DNA of 64,000 nucleotides from Rhododendron vialii (taxonomy: Eukaryota > Streptophyta > Magnoliopsida > Ericales > Ericaceae): positions 38,487,001 to 38,551,000 of the forward strand of contig NC_080567.1 of the NCBI RefSeq assembly GCF_030253575.1. The letters run 5' to 3'. Below the pieces are notes generated by a model. That model made no database searches. It saw only the letters and a program-made list of their open reading frames with translations, and was not told the origin of the DNA. Positions 1 to 11,800 of the stretch are shown in pieces. The position numbers and the translations under genes were made by a program. The first letter of the stretch is position 1; each line of letters begins with the position of its first letter.

Positions 1-216
1 GCTTCGGCGTCATCCAAATACAACAAACCCGGGGGGCCTGCTGTGCACCTCTGCACAACATCCCTGTCGTGCATCATCTCCCCCGCCCATCTGGGTTTTG
101 GATGATTTGAATTAAAATAAAAAATTTCTAGGGAACAGTTTTGAAATACAACTGAGCTGTTGTGCATGTGGTGTTACAGTACGTGACAAATCAAAGGATT
201 CCGCGGGCCAATGTAT

Positions 217-455
217 GGTTTCATCACCTCTACAGAGTGAGAATGTTGAGTTTGCACTTGCGTAGAGCCTTATGTAACACATGCAAATCCCGTATTCACC
301 CAAAAACCCAAGGAAGAAATAGGAACCATGGTCATCTCTGTGACCCTATAGCACCCCGGTTTCCCATTCTTTGAGGAGCTCATCATCTAAAATGAGTATT
401 TGGTAGGTTATGAGGATTGTAATCTGTTAAGCACATTCGGATTCGGTAAAAAGGG
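217..455 (-). pseudogene. Relic of a GH10 xylanase final exon
   Basis: On the minus strand this stretch aligns with the last exon of the intact xylanase at 1286-1621. Recognisable pieces are DDELLKEWETG (intact gene: VDKLLKEWQTG), then YFFLGFLGEY (intact: YGFYGFLGEY), then NSTFSLCRGDET (intact: NSTFSLCKSDET). An in-frame TAG follows the ETG segment, and the segment between GEY and NSTF no longer matches. No earlier exon of this copy is visible between it and the intact gene, so it looks like a tandem-duplication remnant located 3' of the working copy. It could also be the tail of a longer, mostly lost copy extending left of the window. Confidence 0.75.
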
Positions 456-1285
456 CATCGATAGCCAGTAAAAAAAGAAGCTGCTATCAATGCAGTGCTA
501 TCCGGATAACTATCCCGTTTACAAAAGGGCTTGAGAATTCTTCTCTCAGCGCTGCTTAGTAGTCATCAAACAAGAAATGAAACTCTGGAAGGCTATGTTT
601 GAGAAAATGAGCAGCCAATGGGTCCCCGATTGGTGTGACGTTTCAAAAAATTCAAGTCTGGCATTGCATCAAATGATTCTTGGCTACCAATCTCCGTGTG
701 CACCCTAGCTATCCTTACAAAGAAATTAAGAAGCCCGTCGTTTTTGTAACTACTTTTGGTCGAGAAGGTTGTGTTTGATAGATGGACGTAAGGGAAAGGG
801 AAAAAAAAAGGAAAGAACTTAATCTCCTTCACGCTACACACGTGTAGTTGAGAAAACTGTGAGAAGTAGTGAAATCAATCCTACTGATATCGTGTTGGCC
901 TTATTATTTTGCCTTCTAATTCTGCATGTAAATACGGAATCCCAACGCTTTTGTTTTGTAATACAGACTAGAGATGCCTATATGGGGAGTGACACATTTT
1001 ACCGGGTTTTTTTGGCTAATAGCAAATGGTAGTGACTTCCGAACAAGGTTTTAAACATGAGATACATGCCACGGATTTGGAACTCTAATACTGATTACTG
1101 ACAGCTTACTGTTTGAAATTGTTCAATATTGATTGATACAGGTCGTATTAGTAATACTTATATAAGTATGTCGAAGCCACTGTTTACGAATGTGATCAAC
1201 TCATCATTCGATTAATCGATGTATATTCTACAGATTCAAGCTGCTATAGATCATGCTCTCAACAGACAACAACTATATCACCAAA
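456..1285. other. Spacer 3' of the xylanase gene
   Basis: This holds the 3' flank of the GH10 gene and the 5' side of the relic. Around 530-550 there is weak similarity to the start of the GH10 last exon. An 82-codon open frame at 593-841 (minus) has no recognisable domain. I see no other gene. Confidence 0.5.
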
Positions 1286-4200
1286 TCAAAGTTGAATGTT
1301 AAAATGTCTCGTCTCGTCACTTTTACACAGGGAGAAAGTTGAATTGACAGATCTGTTACCATATGTTACAGTCACCTGATATTCACCTAAGAATCCATAG
1401 AAGCCATAAGCACCATGTTCATCTGTCTGGCCCTGTTCAGGCCCAGTTTGCCATTCTTTCAAGAGTTTGTCGACTACATTACCGGCTGGAAGGTTATTAA
1501 AGTCGTTATCAGTTAGGCACATTTGGTAACAGCCATTTGGATGCAAGGCAGTCCACATCATAATCCCATGAACGGATGGATGAGAGAAGCCTTCTCTCAA
1601 TACTTCTTCTAGATAAATAGCCTGAAAAAGAAGGGGAAAATCAAGTTGGGCATAAAAAGTGACGCAAACTTGCTTGCCTCAACTTATTTGAGAATTGTAC
1701 CACCCTTGGCAAAACAGTGATACTGCTGACATACTGAGATATCTTTATGCGGGCGAAAGCAACCTAAAAGAAGACCCATGTTCCATCAAATCTGCCTTAA
1801 CCTAAGGGGCATTTGGATGGATCGGATGTGGTTCTTTATGAACTCAATGTTTCGATGTTCGTGAGTCGTAAGTTAATGTAGGATATTGAAATCTAACTTC
1901 TCTTCAGTCCGCTCAGATGGTATTATTGGGCCACTATGAGATCCTTTCGATGATCTAAATCATTCATTTTCTAGGCCTCTTGGCGTAGATCATTGTATGG
2001 AAAAGTGGAATGGACTCATAACCATAGCCGATTGGTCATAAAAGAGCAAATGACGAACATGATACCATCCATCGATGTGATCATTGAAATAAGCCTCGTG
2101 TTTGGCTGAGCCCAATAACACCATTCCGTGTACTGGAGAGAAGCTGGAACCTATCTGAGATTATATGGATTTTGCTAGATGTTCAGTTTTTTTAGTTCTT
2201 TTCTTTGTTTATGTCATTTCATGATGCACCATTCTTTTCTCCACGCTTCCCTGCATCAAAACGGTAAAAAGTAAAGCAAGTCACAGTGTAGGCGAATTGC
2301 TCACCTGAGTTTCCTGATCAAGTTTGCTGCTAACATCAACTTCAGTTAGCCAAATTGGAAGCCCAAGCGTAGCCAACTTATCCAGCACAGCTCTTATCAA
2401 AGCAAGGTTTGGTACTGTAAAATGACCCTCCAAACCAATTCCATCCATTTCCACTCCACCTTCCTTCAGTTCCCTCATCCTTTGAATATACACGTCAACT
2501 GTAGAATTCTCATCACTGCAAGTCTCCACCACATTAAACTCATTCATAAACAACGTCACTAAAGGGTCTGCCTCATGCACTGTCTCAAAAAAGTGCAATG
2601 TGGCATTAGGGCCAAGCCTTTGCTCATAGAAATCATAGTGAAGCATTTCGTTACTAACGTCCCAATGGATGAATTCCTCTTTGTATTTGCTCATTAGGCT
2701 TTCTATTCGCGAGCTGACAGCTGATTGCAGCTCCAAACCAGTTAGGTTCCTAACCCATTCTGGTATGTATTTTGGGTCTTCCCAGAAAATGTTGTGCCCT
2801 CTGGCGACGATTTGATTTGCTCGAACAAATTCCAGCATTTGGTCTGACGTGGTGTAGTTGATCTGTCCAGGTTTAGACTCTGTTGCTTCCCACTTGAGTT
2901 CGTTTTCAAAAACTACCGCGTTGAATCGCTCAACGAACCAATTCTGAATCAGTTTGAAACAATTCGATGTGTATTAACTTTAGTGACCAGAAAGTTCAAA
3001 ACTCTAGTATCTTCTAGCTTAGATTTGCGGATAATTCATGTTTTTGTCCTAGTATATGAAAAGAGTTTATAGGCTGAAGTAATACCTGGTATGGAACATT
3101 TCCGAGGATGGTCTTTGCTATAGCAGATCCAAAGGGGAAATCTTTTGAGACTTGCTTTGCCATAATCTCTGCCCCTTGCAATTTGTCTCCATGACCATCC
3201 GAAACATGAACAGTTACTGCGCGCTTCCTTTCCTAGAACAAAACAGGAGGAAAAACTATATTGGTGACTCTTCCTAGAATGTTTCCCTCTGTATTCAAGT
3301 CCTAATGCTTTGTTTCGATGTGAAAACTTTTGGAATTCATAACAATTTCGAATTGGAATCTAATCTTTCGTATAGTCCTTACACTGTTAATCTTATTCTG
3401 CTGGTTCATTCTCCATTGCTCTTTGGTGAAGGGCTGCAAAGAAGCACTTGCAATGGATATATTGATGTTGCTGTCATTTGAATTCTGCGAAGCAAACAAT
3501 GGAAATTGTCAATAAAAATTGACCATTTTGGCCTTAAATCATACTCGGTTAGTCATTTTGTTTAGTCCTTAGATTTTCGTGATTTTGGAAATAGATCGGT
3601 CTTTATCAATAAACCACATGCATTCTAACAAAATCTTGAGTACAGATCCACCTGAAAGTACAGAAGAGAAAAATTTGACGATGAAGTTAATTCGAATCCA
3701 CCCTTGAGAAAAGACCAGCATCCATATTTAGTTACAACAGTCCCTATGCAATTGTAGATTTCATGTTCAGTCATCAGGCTTGCCCTCACATGAGCTGAAC
3801 TTGCACCATTTATCTGCACCCAACCTGTTTGAGATCCAAGGATTTTTATCAGATAGTTATTTTCCTTAGATTTATACAACTTGCTTGATTTCAGTTGGCA
3901 CGGCAGCCGCCTAGTGGTGTGCCACAGTTACCTGGCCAGATATTGCCTTCTCCCCCCTTGAGGTCGGATTCACCTAACTCCACAATGTTGTGAAATTTAG
4001 TAACACTAAGCTTGGTGGTAGCACCACACCAAGTGGCTGTGCAAATGGGAAGCAAACCTCGTGTCATAATAACTTCTGATACAGCAAAATGGATTCTCAA
4101 TAGTCAACTGGACGTCCAATCTAGTTATGTATGAGAGGGACAGTGGATCCCTCTATTCCACTTCATTGACGACATTTCTTTGACAAACATGGTAGACCCA

Positions 4201-5065
4201 CCATTTTGGAGACGAACGGTGGCAATTAAACTTTCCATTTGCTCATCACATTAAACTGTCTCTCTCAGTTACATTCTTCTAATTAGTCATTTTAGAGTTT
4301 GCGAAATTGTTGCCACTTCTCTCCGGCTGGGGGATCCCACCCATTTCGTATGATCTTTCCATCCTAGCTGATCATATGCACCTAGTTTTATTTGCAGATA
4401 ATTTGAATATACTTACGGGTGGCCTAGAATTCGACTTAACTGAGATGCTTGTCATGAATAGAATATTGTCGAGATTGTGCTAGTGATAAGTTTGGAAGAA
4501 GTAAACAGATGAACAACTTAACTGGAGAAGCAGTAAATAGTGCCTTGGGTGAGATTTTGCAACACAAAAGCAGGCCAATAATCTGTGTTTCCATTGTCAC
4601 CGACAATTGGGTGGACATCCAGTGCCTGATTTTTTAGGATCCCTCCATTGTAAAGCGGCTCCTCCGGTTGCACTTTGCACTGTTTGAACAATAAAAACCA
4701 TAAAAGACTAGTTATAGTCGGTTGGGCTCGACTTTAGCATGAAAAAGCTTGCTTGTTTTTGCCGTCTCTATTTTAGTCAAAAAGTCACCTAAGATAGTTC
4801 GATAAGCACAACACAGATGCATTGCCTAATGAAATCCAAAATTTTAACACACTCATTACAACTAACCTTTGTGTGAGCAGAAGAATCATACAGGGGCCCA
4901 TCTGCAGTGAACAAGTCACGAAAAAGTATTGAAAAAAACAATCAAATTAACATTGGTGAAATGTGAATGTAAGTCAGAGAGAGAGAGAGAACCGTATGGG
5001 GAAGCCAAGAAAGAGGCATGGAAGAGGAGGATAACCCCAAGGCAAAAGGATAAAGGGCCTCTCAT
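1286..5065 (-). CDS. Endo-1,4-beta-xylanase, GH10 family with CBM22 (secreted)
   Basis: Eight exons on the minus strand: 5065-4993, 4901-4867, 4679-4523, 3824-3652, 3484-3383, 3232-3086, 2943-2305 and 1621-1286. All junctions are GT/AG, the phases close, and the total is 553 aa, usual for plant GH10 enzymes. Residues 1 to about 21 form a signal peptide (MRGPLSFCLG followed by a leucine-rich core), so the enzyme is exported to the wall. Residues about 37-180 form the CBM22-like xylan-binding module, ending in SLQPFTKEQW. The TIM-barrel catalytic domain covers about 195-540. The acid/base Glu is E328 in HWDVSNE and the nucleophile is E430 in WLTEVDV. RGHNIFWEDP and MMWTALHPNGCYQMCLTD are also family motifs. 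It is expected to hydrolyse beta-1,4-xylan in cell walls. The start is the first ATG giving a signal peptide. Intron 3 (3825-4522) contains an unassigned open stretch at 3891-4100. Confidence 0.93.
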
Positions 5066-5195
5066 ACTCTTTCTGCTTGAACTTCACATCGGCTTCGAAC
5101 ATTGACAAGTAAAGAATGAACACCCACCATCTGTAGAGTGTGGGAATGAATTCATGCATACATTTTGTCCATTGGTAAGCTTTACAAAAGAATCC

Positions 5196-5375
5196 CAGAG
5201 AGAGAGAGAGAGAGAGGGGTACGTATAAGGGAACACAATTCACAAGATAAATAGTAGGGGGGGTGGGGGAGGTGACTGCTCAGGGCTGAGAGAGAGAGAG
5301 AGAGGGGTACGTATAAGGGAACACAATTCACAAGATAAATAGTAGGGGGGGGGGGGGGGGGGGGGGGTGGCTGCT
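5196..5375. repeat. Tandem 88-bp duplication with (GA)n and a 23-G run
   Basis: Two copies of an about 88-bp unit sit directly upstream of the xylanase start codon. Each has a (GA)n tract, then GGGGTACGTATAAGGGAACA, then GATAAATAGTAG and a G-rich tail ending in CTGCTCAG. In the second copy the G-tail is an uninterrupted run of 23 G (5345-5367). The location suggests 5' UTR or promoter. Confidence 0.85.
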
Positions 5376-6749
5376 CAGTGCTCACTAGTGGAGGTGGTCA
5401 CATGATAAGGAACAGCAACAGCTGCATTTTCATGCCAGAATTTTACTCGGGTACATACATACATACATGTAACTACATATATATAGGACGGCTAGTTATT
5501 ACGTTTGCCTTTGTGTCCATTTGTCACGCCCATACTGGTACTGATACTACAGGCCAGATGACTCTGAGGCAGAGCCTCTCTATCTATATTGTCTAGATGC
5601 CAAAGTGAATTGCATTAACAAACAAACGGTCCTCCGAGTCAATTTGGTGTCTTTTTCTTAGGAAACAAACATGTGCTGCTGTGCATCTCTTTTTCCGTAC
5701 TCCTACAATTTTAGAGCAAAGCTGCCATTTCTGAGGCAGAAATCCTGTGACTAAAAGAGCCTATGCTGTTGTCTGTGAGTAGTAGGCCAGGGCCCATACT
5801 TTAGACGTAATGAGCCAATCCAACAAATAACATTCACATTTTTAAGTGACTTTGTTTACACCGAAAGTCTATGTCAAAATCAGAAGACTATCCTAAGGGA
5901 CGAGAAATATTACGACTTTTTGCAACATTATTAACGGTATTTGGTGAGACCAAAATCATGTCAAATATCTAAGTCCTGAGATGATCCCCATTTCCTCTCA
6001 ATGGCTCCTTGATGTCTCGATATTTTGCTAAACTCACCTACATTTCTATCTCCCTGGCCTACTCTCGACACGAGTTCTCTACATGGGCAAACTCAAGAAA
6101 TTCCAGTCCATTTACACTAATTAAACCCGCACATGCACATGTTGGATTCCTAATTCTGGGTCTCAACCCCAATACAAGCAAGAAAACAATAATTACAGAG
6201 ATCCCCACAATAGAAGACATACCAAACAGTTACAACTTTCACAATCTTGCAATTTACTCTTGTTATTTTTAGCAGGCCTCCAATGCCGTTACAATTTACT
6301 CCTATTATTTTTAGCAGGCCTCAAATCAGTTAAACATCCTAGCGAAAAGTCGCTTCAAGTCTTACAAATTTTTATTAGTCAAAAGGCTTTTACCAGAAAA
6401 AACCAAATTGAAAAGTTGATTTTTTTTTTTCTTCTTCTTAAAACATCCCAATAGTGAGTGGTTGGAGAAGAAGGGACCGCATTTGAGGACCAATTTGAGA
6501 TTGGATTTCGTATTATATGTACCTTTGCAGCACGAGTGTACTTTTTAAACTTCGAGCCGAAGAAAGATTCTGAGTCCAGTCCAGCCCGCTGGCCAGAGCC
6601 TGCGGGTGGCCTTCCGCTACCGAGCGTGGGGGTATGGAGCACTCATTGGCTTCAAAACTGCACGCCTAGCTTCTCTCAATACTAGCATTATTAAGGGACC
6701 ACTGGGTAGTACTGCCGGTGGGGGTTTGTTTGTGTGTGTGTATGTGAGA
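5376..6749. other. Intergenic, upstream of xylanase
   Basis: A TATATATA stretch at about 5476-5486 could serve the minus-strand xylanase from 410 bp away. Short ATAC repeats lie at 5453-5467, and a 36-bp direct duplication (AGCAGGCCTC with neighbouring bases) occurs at about 6271-6325. No gene is recognised. Confidence 0.4.
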
Positions 6750-7050
6750 TCTCACAGAGAGAGAGAGCGAGAGAGAGAGAGAGAGAGGAGTGGATACATG
6801 TGGTAGCAAAGCTAAAAAACAGAAGGATCACCATCACCATCTTTGAAGCAGAATCAATATTAGTCACACCCCCTTTGGCATGGGTATTATCAAGACCTAC
6901 AAAACTTTTTAAAATCCAACATGAAGTTGTCACCCTCTTGGGATATTGGAAGGATGTTTTGGCTTTGTAAAACACTTTTACTTGTTACAATTGCCCACCA
7001 AAAGTCCACTTCGTACACATCCGTTCTTTCGCAACGTTAATTTCTTGGTG
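6750..7050. repeat. Duplicated block, copy A
   Basis: A (GA)n tract followed by about 260 bp is repeated, diverged, at 7904-8245. Shared landmarks include ATCTTTGAAGCA, CCTTTGGCATGGGTAT, AGACCTACAAAAC and TTGTAAAACACTT. The copies have the same orientation. No coding content is recognised. Confidence 0.8.
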
Positions 7051-7650
7051 ATCGTATCTAAGTCGAGATTTCACCCGGTTATCTCTCTAATTATTCATAT
7101 TTAATTCAATAACCTTGTCCAACTGCATACGTTGGAGATCATCAAGCCAATCAGCCACATGATTTGAGGTGACCCATGTGACCCTAAGTTTACTCCTCAT
7201 ATCATGCCTTAGTTTCCTATATTTTCTTAAACTGTAATTATGTTTTGGTTTTGTCCTGTTTATATATTTGCTGTAACTTGTAAATCTAGTGTAGTTTTGT
7301 TTCATTACAAAATCTATTCCCTTAACAGCATATTCGTCTCTCCAAGCATGATGTGAAGTCTGCATAGTCGTATTTTTCAGGTATTGTGCTCGTTTGAAAA
7401 ATTGTTGAGCTTGTAATTTTAAGTTTTTAGGAGAACGGGCAAACGAGTGATCTCTAATGTATAAAATTTGCAGGGGTTTCAAAGCTAAAGAGGCTAGGGA
7501 ATTGCTAAGATCATATCTTCGGCAAAACCATGAGGGCTGGGTTTGCATCATCCCATGGTTATTTTCTAACAGGAAAATGGAATTAGGAGCAAGTCTCCAA
7601 TAGAACCATATTAGCAAACGTCAAAGCAATTAATAGGATTAGGAAAAATC
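7051..7650. other. Intergenic, long open frame without ATG start
   Basis: The minus strand is open for 176 codons at 7087-7617. The first codon is TTG, no splice-consistent neighbour was found, and no family is recognised. The fragment NHVADWL near its end resembles the tail of a LINE RNase H domain, but this is too little to name it. Confidence 0.3.
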
Positions 7651-7779
7651 TAAAATCAGCCTACTGGGCTGACAATAAGAAGTGTGAATGTATATTAAAA
7701 AGTGTAAAAATATATATAAAAATATGTGTTTTCCTTATTCTCTTGTGTGCTTATTGTCAACCCACTGGGCTGACAATAG
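7651..7779. mobile_element. Imperfect inverted-repeat MITE
   Basis: The left arm (CTACTGGGCTGACAATAAG) and the right arm (CTTATTGTCAACCCACTGGG then CTGACAATA) are imperfect reverse complements around an AT-rich centre. No target-site duplication could be fixed. Confidence 0.5.
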
Positions 7780-7837
7780 AAAGACCGATATGATTATGAC
7801 AGGAACATATTTATTACTCCCTTAGGGATATTGTTTA

Positions 7838-7900
7838 ACTTACTTCATGAAGTACCTCCGTAACCATATTCGAAATGATCCGCCCGAAGAACCCGAATGC

Positions 7901-7906
<6 letters not shown>
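7838..7906 (-). pseudogene. Relic of an NFD4-like exon end
   Basis: The minus strand reads AFGFFGRIISNMVTEVLHE and then runs into a GTAAG donor, matching the end of exon 2 of the intact gene (SIFGFFGRIISGTVSEYFIK followed by GTAAG). Only about 65 bp is retained, next to the (GA)n tract of duplicated block B. It is a fragment of a second NFD4-like copy lying 3' of the intact one. Confidence 0.75.
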
Positions 7907-7944
<38 letters not shown>

Positions 7945-8245
7945 TGAGGAGTGTACATGTCATTGAAGTGGAAATAGCATAGCTTTGAAGGTAAAAAAGA
8001 AAAAGAGAAGAGAAGGATCGCCATCTTTGAAGCAAAATCAATACTATCCAAATTTAGCCACTTTCCCTTTGGCATGGGTATTTCTAAGACCTACAAAACA
8101 TTTTTGAATCCAACATGAATTTGTCACCCCCTTGGGAAATGGGGCGAGTTTTTTGCTCTGTAAAACACTTAAACTTATCCCGATTATTTATTGCGGACCA
8201 AAAATCCACATCATACACGACCGTTTGCCAAGTATCCCGATTCTT
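7904..8245. repeat. Duplicated block, copy B, with (GA)19
   Basis: This is the counterpart of 6750-7050. It begins with an almost pure (GA)n at 7904-7941 and continues with the shared landmarks. It directly abuts the NFD4-like relic, so the block may have moved together with it. Confidence 0.8.
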
Positions 8246-8844
8246 TCCCAATGGTAATTGCTTGGTTTGCTTTGAGGAAAAACCAGCTTATGGATCTTAA
8301 GCAGGCTGGCAATGCAAGTTATACATGCAGTAAAAGGGCTTTCAATGAATTTGGATCAGGCCTGCAAAAGGATGCCTGTGAGTACTTTGCTGTTGCCTTT
8401 TCTTTCTTAGCCCATTGGCACGCTCTTTGTAAGCCCACTTGTGATTTCTCCTTTTTCCTGGTCCTGGGGGGTGGTAAATAGCGAGAACTATACATCACAT
8501 GCAGTAGTCATAATGAGCAGCCCTTATCATCAAAAGATGAGCAGATTGGTTTGGCCCAAACGAAATGAGAAAATGCAAGCCTACAATCGAGAAATTCAGT
8601 TTGAGTCCAAAAGCTAACCTTGGTTTCAGGATAGCCAATCTGAAGTGCATTATTGGAACATTCAGCTAAAATGTGTTGGAGAACACATCTAACTGATAAC
8701 CAAAAAGAATTGAATTGGTTACAACAACAACGCTAAGGGGATAATCCAATGCCAAATCCTGGGATGGGATGGGATGGGATATCATCGAGTAAATTTGCAT
8801 CAATCAATCCCATACTACATATTTTCTTCCTATTCGACCATCTT
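8246..8844. other. Spacer 3' of the NFD4-like gene
   Basis: This contains a short GGGAT minisatellite (8760-8779) and the probable 3' UTR of the minus-strand gene. Nothing else is recognised. Confidence 0.4.
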
Positions 8845-11800
8845 TTAAGACAAGGCCATTGATTTCTTCGCCTTCTTGCTAGCGTAAATCTTGGCATAGA
8901 CCACCTTCGTCCTAATAACCAGCAAAACATCCAAACCGAATCCAATTACACAAGCAACAGACATGAGCACAAACACCAGCCTGTAACAATGTGCCCCAGT
9001 GCAAGTGTTGCCCCCTCCGGCGGTGGCTGTAGCCTGCGCATCGTATAAGTATCCAGCAAGAAGGCCAGAAAAGAGGAAGGAGCCAAGCGGAAGGTTGAGG
9101 ATTAGAACGTTGTAGACCAGACCATAGTATTTGAGCCCAAATAGTTCAGAGGCAGTGGGAACCGTGATAGCAAGTCGGATCCCGTAGCATATTCCGACAA
9201 CTATTGAGCCAATGTATAGAGAGCCTGGCAAGGCCACAGCCATGATAATATAGCCAACGGCCATCAGAATTTGAGAAGCTGCATTCCAAAGAGGTCTCGG
9301 TGTTCCTGCTATCCTGTTACATAGAAAATGAGAATTAAATATGGACTAGTTGCTTCAATAGAATGTTATGTTAGAACTTGTTTGATTACTACGAGGGTCA
9401 ACCTCTTGTCCATAGAAGTCGAACGCTAGACCTCACGCTCCTTTGGAGCACTGCACGACCATTGGGACAAACCCCAAGGTCGATGGAGTAGCTGTTAATT
9501 GCCTAGAAAGTTCGGATGTTGACTTGATTATAGTAGAGGTCTATATTTAGAAAACCATGTGAGCATCAGTTTCCATTGTTGGTACACAAGATTCAGCAAG
9601 CAATATTGTCAGTTTGGTAAACCAGAGACACATGGGTTTGTGGTCTATGTTCTTTATGAGGCCCAAACGAACCCTTTAAGCATAGACAACATTTCCCTCT
9701 CTCATTTACTAATAATTTGACACCCTTTTTTTGCTTTTCAAGATAAAATTCTTATCCTGCTGTTGTAAGCAACCTAACAAAAAACAAAACTCTAAAGGAA
9801 ACAGAAAGAAAGAGAGCAAGCCAACAAGATGCACGGCTACCATAATAAGGGTTTAAATTTCCGAAATTGAGGATCCACAAATAATATCCCTACCCTAATG
9901 AAATTTGATCTTTACAGAAATAATTAAGAACGTGAGGCCGACGGACTTTAATTTTGTGAAAGTTGAAAGTCTTCCCTCGGTATATTTTCCTCAAATCACA
10001 AGCAAGAAATCACTAGCGACGGTAATAAGCCTTTCATAAAGTTCATTTCTTCCAGAAACAAAAACCAAAAACTTTTGCCAACGTAATTTGATTGCAGTTT
10101 GCAACTACGAACTTTAGACCCTAAAAAATCAACCCACCAAAGCATTAGAGTTTGAATAGAGAAAAGTAATGCCAACTGCGGATACGAAATCAGTATCAAA
10201 GCTGACAAGCATGCAATTTCACCACTAGGCCCACTTGCACTCCTTGGTAGCATTCTTTCTTTCTTTTTTGTTTTTTTGGTCAAATGGAAATTAATTGGTT
10301 GCATTCTTTCAACTCTCAACTTCTCAACCCCTAGTTTAATTTACCAAATCCAAGGAAGTTTTGTTTACTGGTACTCCAATTCTTAGCTTAGCCCTGAAGG
10401 CTGAAGCTATGGAGGAAAAATGAGACCCAGTATCTCTATCTCTTGCTGGTTTGATTACTACGAGAGTCAACCTCATGTCCATAGAAGTCGAACCCTAGAC
10501 CTCACGCTCCTTTGGAGCACTGCACGACCGTTGGGCCAAACCTCAAGGTCGTCGATGGAGTAGCTGTTAGTAATTGCCTAGAAAGTTCGGATGTTGACTT
10601 GGTTATAGTAATAGAAGTCTATACTGTGTGAGCATCAGTTTCCATTACTGGTACACAAGATACGGCAAGCAATAGATTATTGTCAGTTTGGTAGACCAGA
10701 GACACGTAAAGGGTTTGTGGTCCTCGTTCTTTTATGAGGCCCAAAGGAACCCTTTAAGCAAAGACAAGACAACATTTCCCTCTCTCATTCACTAACCCTT
10801 TTTTTGCCAACCTTTTTTGGCTTTTCAAAAGTAAAATTCTTATCCTGCTGTGCTGTTTGTAAGCAACCCAACAAAAAAATCAAACTCTTACTATTAAAGC
10901 AAACAAAAAGAAAGAGAGCAAGCCAACAAATTCGTAGATATATTCCTATAGCATAGTACCATCACAAGGGTTCTAATTTCCCGAATATATTTAGGATCCA
11001 CAAATAATAAATATCCCTAATGAAATAAAAATTTGATCTTTATTTTTATAGAAATAAACTACTAGTATATTAAGAACGTGAGGTTGGCTGATGGACTTTG
11101 ATTTTGTGAAAGTCTTCACCTCAGTATATTTTCCTCAAATCACAAGCAGGAAATCACTAGTGTCTGTAATAAGCCTTTCATAAAAAATTTAAAAAAAAAA
11201 TCATTTCTCAAAAAAAAAAAAAAAATTTCCACTTTTGCCGACGTAATGTGATTGCAACTACCCACTTTAGACCCTAAAAAATCAACCCACCAAGGAGTTA
11301 AGAGTTTGAAAAAGAGAAAATAATTCCAACCGCGGTTGTAACGAAATCAGTATCAATGCTGACAATTCCACCACTACCCCACTTGCACCCGTTGGTTGCA
11401 TTCTTTCTTTTTTTTGGTAAATATATAAAAAACAACATGCTGCATTAACTCTCAACTACTCAACCCCTAGTTTATTTAAAATTTACAAAATCCTATTTAA
11501 GTTTTTTTTACTAGTACTCCAATTCTTTGCTTAGCCCTTAAGCTATGGAGCACTTCCGACATGAAACCACATAATATGCATATATCAGCATATCAAACTC
11601 AACAATTGTCTTAGGTGAATTGGTATGTGAAATTATCTTTTTACCTTCCTCCAAAACGTATCAAACTCAGAGCATCTCTCGTTGATAAATCAATAGATGT
11701 GGGCAAAAAAAAGAAGTTCCGATTTCTTTTACCACCATCGCTTACCGACTTAAGTTCCGGAACAAGTGTAAAGCCCATGAAATCACTGCCTTTGCCACCA

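Noticed and set aside
7087-7617. 176-codon minus-strand open frame as a gene
   Set aside because: It starts with TTG, has no splice-consistent partner and no recognisable domain. A weak NHVADWL resemblance to LINE RNase H is not enough.
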